Assembly (NCBI RefSeq): GCF_900141805.1
Contig: NZ_FQYN01000003.1
Coordinates: 248,001 to 312,000, forward strand
Source of the DNA: Hymenobacter daecheongensis DSM 21074
GTDB lineage: Bacteria > Bacteroidota > Bacteroidia > Cytophagales > Hymenobacteraceae
Direction of reading: 5' to 3'
Length of the DNA stretch: 64,000 bases
The notes beneath the pieces are model-generated. The model was given only the letters and a program-made list of their open reading frames with translations, had not been told where the DNA came from and did no database searches. Made by a program: the position numbers and the translations under genes. Each line of letters opens with the position of its first letter. Positions within the stretch are counted from its first letter, which is position 1. Shown piece after piece: positions 57,808-64,000 of the stretch.

Positions 57808-60636
57808 TTAGTGCTGCACCACCAGCCGCCGGGTTTGCGTCTGCTCGCCGGTGGTCAGGCGGAGCAGGTACACGCCGTTGGCCAAGTCGGCGATGGGCAC
57901 CTGCAGGCTGTGCGGGCCAGCAGACTGGCGGGCGGCGGGCAGCGTGCGCACCGTAGCGCCCAGCAGGTTGGTTACCGTGACGGTAACGGGGGCCGGCGCG
58001 GGGAGCTGATACGACACGGTGGCCTGGGTGTTGGCCGGGTTCGGAGCCAGCAGCAGCTGCAGGGCGGCGGCATCCTGGCGGCGCTTGCTGGCCGTGATAA
58101 TGTAGGAGGGCGGCACAATGCGGCGCGAAGTATACACGGTGTACTGGCCGGGCTGCAGCGTGAGCGGAGTGGTGGTATTAGCGACGATGATGCTGTCGCC
58201 GGTGAGGTAGTTGTACCACTTGCCGGTGCGCTGGAACTCGGGGTTGATGGACTGGGTCGTCACGTCGAAGTTGCCCACTACGGTCACGCTCAGGCTCGGG
58301 TCGGTGAGGTGAATGGACTTGGTGCCGCCACTTACATTTTGGGTGAAGGTGCCGGTTTCAAACACCGGTTCGGCCTTTTTCAGGGCAATCATGGCGCGGT
58401 ACACGTCGTAGAGCTTGCGGCGGGCGGGCTCCTGGTAGTAGTTCCAGCGGATGGGCTTCATGCCCGTGCGGCCGTTGAAGTCGATGTTCACGTCGTAGCC
58501 GACTTCGCCGAACTGCCACACCATTTTCGGGCCGGGCACGGCGAAGAAGAAGGCCGTAGCGGCCTCGCTGCGGGCCAGAGCCGTGGTCAGGTTCTTCACG
58601 TCGTGGGCGGGGTTAGCCTGGTTGCCGAAGGTGATGTTTTTATACATCTGGCGCTCCTCATCGTGGCTTTCCATGTAGGTCACCAGGTGCGGCAGCGTGA
58701 AGTTGCGGGCGCCGTGGTAGGCACCGCTCAGGTTGGAGGTGCTCACGTAGCCCATGGTGGCCTCGTTGTAGTTGTGTGTCATGTTGCCCCACAGCATCAT
58801 GCCGTAGTCGGCCAGCACCTTCTCCTCCGAGTTGTCGGCGAAGTGCTCCAGAATGCAATACACATTCGGGTCCTGTAGCAGCAGCTTATCGTAGATGTTC
58901 TTCCAGATGTTGATGCGCGACTGGTCGTACTGACCCCACAGGCCCACGTTGTTGCCGGAGTTCACCTGCGTGAAGCCTTTGCTCAGATCGAAGCGGTAGC
59001 CGTCGATTTTGTATTCCTGAATCCAGTAATCGGTTACTTTCTGCACGAAATACTTGGTGTACTCGCTTTCGTGGTTGAAGTCGTAGCACACGTTAAAGGG
59101 GTGCGTGGCGGTGCGGTTGAACCAGGGCGAATCAGTGGAAGGGTTGCCGCCGTCGAAGTACATCTGCACCATTGGGCTCTGGCCGCAGCTGTGGTTGAGC
59201 ACCATATCCATAATGACGGCAATGCCGCGGCGGTGGCACTCGTCGATGAAGCGCTTTAGCTCGTTTTTGGTGCCGTAGTATTTGTCGGGGGCGAAGTAGA
59301 ACGAGGGGTTGTAGCCCCAGCTGTCGTTGCCCTCAAACTCGTTGAAAGGCATCAGCTCAATGGCATTCACGCCCAGGCGCTGCAGGTAGTTGAGCGTGTC
59401 GCGCAGGGTCTGGTAGTCGTGGCGGGCCACGAAGTCGCGGGCCAGCAACTCATACACCACCAGGTCGGTGCGCTTGGGCTTCTGGAAGCCGGTGGTGGTC
59501 CACTGGTAGGCCGTCTGGTTGGTTTGCAGCACGGAAACGATGCCCGTCTGCCCCGCCGGATACGCCTTCAGGCCCGGATACGTGTCGGCCGGAATGAACC
59601 GGTCGTTGTTGGGGTCCAGCACTTTATCGGTGTAAGGGTCGGCAATGCGCTGCGTGCCATTCACCAGATACTGGTAGGCGTATTCCTGGCCGGGGGTGAG
59701 GCCGTTGATCTGCACCCACCAGCGGCCGTTGGCGGCATCGGTCTGGGGCGTGCGGTTCATGAACGTGGCATCGGTGAGCTGCCAGTTGTTGAACTCGCCA
59801 ATGGCGTAAACGAACTCCTTATTAGGCGCGGTCAGGCTCAGAATAACGGATGTGCCGCCGGCCAGATACGTAATGCCGTCTTTGTTGGCACCGGCCGGCA
59901 GCGCGGCCACCGTCACGGCGGGGCGCGTCTGCAGCTGCAGCTCCGTGAAAGCCGACGTGGTGCCGTTGGAAGCCGTGAGGCGCAGCGTGTTGGCCCCGGC
60001 CTGGGTTACGGTCACGTTGGCGGTGATGGAGGTAGCGTTGGTTTGCTGGGCCACCTGCACGCCATTGAGCGTGAGCGTGAGCGTGGCCGGAATGGCTGAG
60101 GTGCCGGTCACGCTGAAAGGCGTGTTCTGCACCACCAGCTCCGGGCTGCCGCTGGGCACGGGGTTGGTGAACTTCACGTCGAACACGTTCTGGGCGACGT
60201 CGATGAAGATGTCGCCGGCCGGGCCGCGGCCTACTTTGGTGCCGTCGGCGTTCTTGAAGATCATGCCCAGGCGCAGAATCTGCTCGTTGGCGGGCACCGG
60301 GTAGAACGTGCGGGGCGTGAGGGTGATGCGGTACAGGTTGGGGTTGGTGGCGTCGCGCGTCATCAGGGCGGCGGGGTCGGCCTGGTTGAAGGCGGGGCTT
60401 TTCACGTGCCGCCATTGCGTGTTGTTGGCGCTCAGGTTGGTCACTACGCCGGTCCAGATGTACACGTCGCCGGTGAAGTTGGCCAGCTCGGCGTTGCCCT
60501 GGGTGGCATCGAAGGTGAGCGTGACGGGGTCCGTTTCGCGAAAGGAAGCCGGCTGGGCCGTCACGACCTGCGCGTGGGCGGCAGGCAGCCCGGTCAGCAG
60601 CGCCAGCAGGCACAGTACTAGTCGAAGTGTTTTCAT
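57808..60636 (-). CDS. Secreted GH13 alpha-amylase family protein with T9SS tail
   Basis: In this 942-residue protein, after the signal peptide (1-22), beta domains are followed by a CBM48-like segment (KEFVYAIGEFNNWQLTDA, 273-290). Then comes the GH13 barrel (about 390-760) with region I DMVLNH (477-482), nucleophile D550 in IDGYRFDLSK, acid/base E597 in CILEHFADN, and SHD (657-659). The C-terminal domain is T9SS (LLLAPNPANTQATVSYQLPA...). It hydrolyses alpha-1,4-glucans outside the cell. Unlike canonical SusG lipoproteins it uses T9SS. Divergent from DUF2279. Confidence 0.92.
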   Translation of the reverse strand: MKTLRLVLCLLALLTGLPAAHAQVVTAQPASFRETDPVTLTFDATQGNAELANFTGDVYIWTGVVTNLSANNTQWRHVKSPAFNQADPAALMTRDATNPNLYRITLTPRTFYPVPANEQILRLGMIFKNADGTKVGRGPAGDIFIDVAQNVFDVKFTNPVPSGSPELVVQNTPFSVTGTSAIPATLTLTLNGVQVAQQTNATSITANVTVTQAGANTLRLTASNGTTSAFTELQLQTRPAVTVAALPAGANKDGITYLAGGTSVILSLTAPNKEFVYAIGEFNNWQLTDATFMNRTPQTDAANGRWWVQINGLTPGQEYAYQYLVNGTQRIADPYTDKVLDPNNDRFIPADTYPGLKAYPAGQTGIVSVLQTNQTAYQWTTTGFQKPKRTDLVVYELLARDFVARHDYQTLRDTLNYLQRLGVNAIELMPFNEFEGNDSWGYNPSFYFAPDKYYGTKNELKRFIDECHRRGIAVIMDMVLNHSCGQSPMVQMYFDGGNPSTDSPWFNRTATHPFNVCYDFNHESEYTKYFVQKVTDYWIQEYKIDGYRFDLSKGFTQVNSGNNVGLWGQYDQSRINIWKNIYDKLLLQDPNVYCILEHFADNSEEKVLADYGMMLWGNMTHNYNEATMGYVSTSNLSGAYHGARNFTLPHLVTYMESHDEERQMYKNITFGNQANPAHDVKNLTTALARSEAATAFFFAVPGPKMVWQFGEVGYDVNIDFNGRTGMKPIRWNYYQEPARRKLYDVYRAMIALKKAEPVFETGTFTQNVSGGTKSIHLTDPSLSVTVVGNFDVTTQSINPEFQRTGKWYNYLTGDSIIVANTTTPLTLQPGQYTVYTSRRIVPPSYIITASKRRQDAAALQLLLAPNPANTQATVSYQLPAPAPVTVTVTNLLGATVRTLPAARQSAGPHSLQVPIADLANGVYLLRLTTGEQTQTRRLVVQH

Positions 60637-60771
60637 TGAGATGGTGGGAAAGGGAGAAATCAAAACATGAAAATATTACGCAACAAAAAGGGCAGCCAAG
60701 CGGCGGTAAAACCCAGCTTAAAGGTACGCAACAATCTAGCGGCCAGCCAAGCCAGGGCCTGCTTTTGTTCG

Positions 60772-60779
60772 TAGCTTTG
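60772..60779 (+). promoter_or_regulatory. Bacteroidota -7 promoter element
   Basis: TAGCTTTG, a full TAnnTTTG match, 32 bases before the DUF2279 ATG. Confidence 0.5.
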
Positions 60780-60810
60780 CCGCCCCGGCCGCCGGAGCAT
60801 TCCTGTTCGC

Positions 60811-61800
60811 ATGACATCAATTTTCCGTTTTTTCGCCGCCGCTGGTCGGTGGCTTTTGCCGGCCGCCGGGCTGGTGCTGGCCGCGCCACCCAGCAGCCAA
60901 GCCCAGGCAATCGAAACGCCCCCGCCGACAGCCGCCGCCCAGGCGCAAAGCCCCATTCCGCTCCCACTCCGCCCCGTCCCCGACTCAGCGGCGGGTCTGA
61001 GCCGGCGGCTGCCGGTGCTAGCCGGTGGGCTGGCCGTCACGTATTCGGGCCTGCTCTACGGGCTGGATCAGGGCTGGTATACCGGCGAGCGGAGCCGGTT
61101 TCACTGGTTCAATGACTTAGGCGAGTGGAAGCAGCTCGACAAGGCGGGCCACTTCTGGGGGGCGTTTCACGAAAGCCGCGGGGCCGTGGACATGCTGCGC
61201 TGGGCCGGTGTGCCCGCCCGCCGCGCCCTCTGGTACGGCGGCCTGGTGGGCTTCGTGCTCCAAAGCCCCATCGAGTACTTCGACGGCCACGACCCGGCCT
61301 ACGGCGCCTCCGCCACCGATCTGGCCGCCAATTTCCTCGGCTCGGCCGGCCTCATCGCCCAGCAGCTGGCCTGGAATGAGGTGCGGCTGATGCCCAAATA
61401 CTCCTTCCACACCACCCGCTACGCCAAGCTGCGGCCCAATGTGCTGGGCCGCACGCTGGCCGAGCAGCACCTGAAAGACTACAACGGCCAGACCTACTGG
61501 CTCTGCGCCGATCTGGCCGCCTGGCTCCGGCCCGAAAGCCGCTGGCCCAAGTGGCTGCAGCCCGCCGTGGGCTACGGGGCCCAGCAAATGGTATTCAACG
61601 ACCCGGATGCCAATGCCGCCCTGGGCCTGCGGGCCTACCGCCAGTACTACCTCACCTTCGATGTGAACCTGATGCGCATTCCTACCCGCAGCAAGCTGCT
61701 GAAGCGCGTGTTCTACGTGGCCAGCATCTTCCACCTGCCCGCCCCGGCGCTGGAGTACAACTCGCGCAACGGCCTAGTGCTGCACGGGCTTTATTATTGA
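60811..61800 (+). CDS. DUF2279 family membrane-associated protein
   Basis: The 329-residue protein has a signal peptide and a hydrophobic helix (LPVLAGGLAVTYSGLLYGL), then FHWFNDLGEWKQLDKAGHFW, SPIEYFDGHDPAYGASATDL-AANFLGS and YSFHTTRYAKLRPNVLG, the features of the YfiM/DUF2279 family. Its biochemical role is not established to my knowledge. Beginning 32 bases after a good -7 element, it is independently transcribed. Confidence 0.85.
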   Translation: MTSIFRFFAAAGRWLLPAAGLVLAAPPSSQAQAIETPPPTAAAQAQSPIPLPLRPVPDSAAGLSRRLPVLAGGLAVTYSGLLYGLDQGWYTGERSRFHWFNDLGEWKQLDKAGHFWGAFHESRGAVDMLRWAGVPARRALWYGGLVGFVLQSPIEYFDGHDPAYGASATDLAANFLGSAGLIAQQLAWNEVRLMPKYSFHTTRYAKLRPNVLGRTLAEQHLKDYNGQTYWLCADLAAWLRPESRWPKWLQPAVGYGAQQMVFNDPDANAALGLRAYRQYYLTFDVNLMRIPTRSKLLKRVFYVASIFHLPAPALEYNSRNGLVLHGLYY

Positions 61801-62001
61801 AAGGGTGTAGGTTGAGGGTCGAATTTTGAATAAAAAACGCAGGCAACGGCGGATTTTCGGCTCAGCGGACGGCGGACGAAGCAAGGCCAAAATTGCGCGT
61901 TGCCAGCCTACCGGGGCTATTCTGCGTACCTTGTGCCGGCTGCCGGGCTTTTCGGAAAAACCCATTCAGCATTCAAAATTCAACATCCAACACTTCTTGA
62001 T

Positions 62002-63120
62002 ATGAACGTAGGAGACCGGGTCCGCCTGCTTACAGGCCGCGAGGAAGGCATCGTTACGCGCCTGCTCGACAACGACCTCGTGGAGGTGGCCATCGATAAT
62101 GATTTCACGATTCCGGTGCTGCGCCGCGAGGTGGTAGTGGTGGCGGCGGAGGAGCAGAAAGCCTTCGGCCAGAGCGCCAGCGCCATTGCCGCCGAGAAAA
62201 AAGCCGCTTCGACCGGCGCGGCCAACGCTGCCAAAGCCGCGAAGGCGGCCGGCACTACCCCGACTGTTTCAGCCCAAAAGCCAACCGCCGAAGGGCCGCC
62301 GCAGGCCACCGCGCCCAAAGCCGCGCCGGTGCAGAAAGGCCTGTACCTGGCCCTGATTCATCAGTCGCCGGAGCTGCTGGCGCTGCACCTGATAAACCAC
62401 ACGGAGCGCGACGTGCTGTTTACCTACGGCGAGGAAACCGACGCGAAATACCGCGCCCTGAGCGCAGACAAGCTGCCCGCCAAAACCGCCAGCAACCCGC
62501 TTGGGCACTGGCACCTGAAGGATTTCGACAAGTGGCCTGCCGCCGTATTTCAGCTGCTGCCCCATCAGATGAACGATGCCACGGCCTATGAGCTGCTCAC
62601 CAAGCGGGTGCAGTTCCGGGCGGCCAGCTTCTACACCAGCCGCCAGCCCAATGTGCCAGTGCTGCAGCGCGAGGCCTACCTGTTTCAGCTGGATGAAAAG
62701 CCCGCCGCCCCGGCCGTAGTTGCGCCCGACAAGCTGGCCGAAACCCTGCAGCAGCAGCTCAGCGGCAATGCGCCCGCCAAGCCCGCCGCTATGGCCCCGC
62801 CGCCCGAGCCTGCCAAGGCCATTACCGCCCCACCGCACGAGGTGGATCTGCATCTGGAAGCTCTGCGCCCCGATACCGCCACCGAGGAGCCGCTCAGCAA
62901 CACGGCCATTCTGAAGCTCCAACTGGAAACCTTCGAGGACACGCTGAGCCGGGCCCTGGCCACCAACATGCACGAAATCGTGTTCATCCACGGCTCCGGC
63001 AATGGTACGCTGCGCAAGGAGCTGCACAAGCTGCTCAGCCGCAACAAAGACATCAAGTTTTTCGAGGACGCGCAGAAGGAAAAGTTCGGCTACGGCGCCA
63101 CGCTGGTGCGGCTGAAATAA
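62002..63120 (+). CDS. DUF2027 and Smr-domain protein
   Basis: In this 372-residue protein, residues 1-45 form a small beta domain (MNVGDRVRLLTGREEGIVTR), typical of the N-terminus of DUF2027 proteins. There is an Ala-rich linker (about 55-110), a DUF2027 middle part (GLYLALIHQSPELLALHLIN; HWHLKDFDKWPAAVFQLLPH) and a C-terminal Smr domain with EVDLHLEAL and VFIHGSGNGTLRKEL. Smr domains can nick DNA or RNA; some MutS2-associated ones cut mRNA at stalled ribosomes. Whether this one cuts is unknown. The start codon lies in a short intergenic region. Confidence 0.88.
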   Translation: MNVGDRVRLLTGREEGIVTRLLDNDLVEVAIDNDFTIPVLRREVVVVAAEEQKAFGQSASAIAAEKKAASTGAANAAKAAKAAGTTPTVSAQKPTAEGPPQATAPKAAPVQKGLYLALIHQSPELLALHLINHTERDVLFTYGEETDAKYRALSADKLPAKTASNPLGHWHLKDFDKWPAAVFQLLPHQMNDATAYELLTKRVQFRAASFYTSRQPNVPVLQREAYLFQLDEKPAAPAVVAPDKLAETLQQQLSGNAPAKPAAMAPPPEPAKAITAPPHEVDLHLEALRPDTATEEPLSNTAILKLQLETFEDTLSRALATNMHEIVFIHGSGNGTLRKELHKLLSRNKDIKFFEDAQKEKFGYGATLVRLK

Positions 63121-63145
63121 TTCTGGCTGGCTAGCCGAAAACGTC

Positions 63146-63312
63146 TGTCATCCTGAGCAGAGCGAAGGACCTTTCTCTTCGCCACTACAAAACCTTGTAA
63201 GATGAGCAAAGCCCTTTACCTCGCAACGGTGAAGGGCTTTGTGCGTTGAAAAGGTCTTTATCACTCAACTGAGGAAGGTCCTTCGCTTTGCTTCGCGCCG
63301 CTCGGGATGACA
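63146..63312. repeat. Composite palindrome, TGTCATCCTGAGC family (copy B4)
   Basis: The outer arms begin TGTCATCCTGAGCAGAGCGA and end CTCGGGATGACA. The inner hairpin (63207-63241) has arms CAAAGCCCTTTACC and GGTGAAGGGCTTTG, closely like the inner hairpin of B1. Confidence 0.88.
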
Positions 63313-63326
63313 GACGACTGTTTATC

Positions 63327-64000
63327 ATGCCTACTTCCTTCGCTCAGCCGCTCACTATTTCGCTGCCCGATGGCCGCCGGCTGGGCCTCACGCGCTACGG
63401 CAGCCCGGCGCACCCGGCCGTTATCTTTCACCACGGCTACGCTTCCTCCGGCCTGTCGGTGCCGGCGTGCGCGGCGCTGCTGGCCGAGTTGCAGCTGCAA
63501 ATCCTGGCACCCGACCGGCCCGGCGTGGGGCAATCCGGGGTGGATGAGGATATGACGCTGGCCTCGTCTGCGGCGGATGTGGTGTTTGCGTGCGAGGCGC
63601 TGGCGGTGCCGGGGCGGCTGGGCGTGGCGGGCTGGTCGGCGGGGGGGCTGCATGGCCTGGCGCTGGCGGCGCTGTATCCGGCGCGGGTGGCTTCGCTGCA
63701 GCTGCTGAGCACAATTCTACCCTTCGGCGACCCAGCCGCTTACCAGGATTTTACCGTGGGCTGGAAAGCAGTGCGCTACGCCAATGAATACCTGCCCACG
63801 CTGGGCAAGCTGGCCTTCGCCGAAATCAGCGAAAAATGGCACGCGGAGCCCGAAAAGACCATCGACGAGTTTTTGAAGCTCATCTTCGGCCCGCCCGAGC
63901 AGGTGGTGGGCTTCGAGCCGCACAACCGCGCGCTGTTGCGCGATGCAGCCGTGCAGGGCTTCGCCAACGACGGGCAGGGCGTGTATTTCGACAGCCGTGC
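63327..64000 (+). CDS. Alpha/beta hydrolase (partial, 3' end outside window)
   Basis: The frame begins at ATG 63327 and runs off the window without a stop. It codes for SFAQPLTISLPDGRRLGLTR, then the oxyanion region FHHGYASSG, LAPDRPGVGQSG and the nucleophile elbow GWSAGG. These are typical of alpha/beta-fold hydrolases. At least 224 residues are seen. The substrate is unknown, and the catalytic Asp and His lie past the end. Confidence 0.85.
   Translation, partial: MPTSFAQPLTISLPDGRRLGLTRYGSPAHPAVIFHHGYASSGLSVPACAALLAELQLQILAPDRPGVGQSGVDEDMTLASSAADVVFACEALAVPGRLGVAGWSAGGLHGLALAALYPARVASLQLLSTILPFGDPAAYQDFTVGWKAVRYANEYLPTLGKLAFAEISEKWHAEPEKTIDEFLKLIFGPPEQVVGFEPHNRALLRDAAVQGFANDGQGVYFDSR

Overview
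The window reads as chromosome of a Bacteroidota bacterium, most likely Hymenobacter or a close relative (inference). The grounds are a GC-rich coding style, gliding-motility genes gldA, gldF, gldG and gldC, a SusC/SusD pair, several proteins ending in type IX secretion sorting domains, promoters of the Bacteroidota TAnnTTTG type, and UV/light genes (BLUF protein, photolyase, B12 photosensor-like protein). No rRNA, tRNA, CRISPR array, transposase or prophage gene was recognised.

Layout. 0-5 kb: dcd, a small secreted protein, gldC, dnaN, a BLUF photoreceptor, a decayed remnant, and one strikingly AT-rich gene (4242-5189: IF-2 N-terminal-like domain plus DUF2971) that looks horizontally acquired. 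5-9 kb: gldA-gldF-gldG (minus strand). 9-13.3 kb: two short-chain dehydrogenases, a head-GIN lipoprotein, and the MlaE/MlaF lipid-transport pair. 13.3-18.1 kb: a YfiT-like DinB protein, a bifunctional-nuclease protein, etfB-etfA, a TPR protein and a CarH-like B12-binding protein with no MerR domain. 18.4-21.5 kb: an arsenic operon arsR-arsI-arsN-acr3-arsC behind a palindromic operator. 21.6-31.3 kb: DUF5996, an outer-membrane protein, an M28 peptidase, pyruvate carboxylase, and an SDR-photolyase pair. 31.5-38 kb: a TetR-fold/ABC1-kinase pair, dienelactone hydrolase, phenylalanine hydroxylase with a possible attenuated leader, and an AraC regulator with membrane segments. 38-46.9 kb: a complete tryptophan operon in the order leader-trpE-G-D-C-F-B-A-DAHP synthase, preceded by a leader peptide with three consecutive Trp codons and a terminator. 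47-60.7 kb: a glycan-use region with a secreted esterase, SusC-SusD-SusE, a secreted T9SS protein, an N-acetylglucosamine-kinase-like protein and a secreted GH13 amylase. 60.8-64 kb: DUF2279, a DUF2027-Smr protein and a truncated alpha/beta hydrolase.

The most pervasive feature is a set of long intergenic palindromes. At least six sequence families sit between genes, many with outer arms of 25-43 bp around an inner hairpin, some nested inside one another, and some overlapping stop codons or lying next to start codons. They fill most spacers of the trp and gld clusters.

The most unusual observations are the AT-rich DUF2971 gene, the phhA leader together with a Gln at the expected third iron ligand of its enzyme, the TetR-fold/ABC1-kinase pair (COQ9/COQ8-like in arrangement) with a KVAQ motif in place of KxGQ, the stand-alone B12 photosensor-like protein, and the modular nested palindromes.
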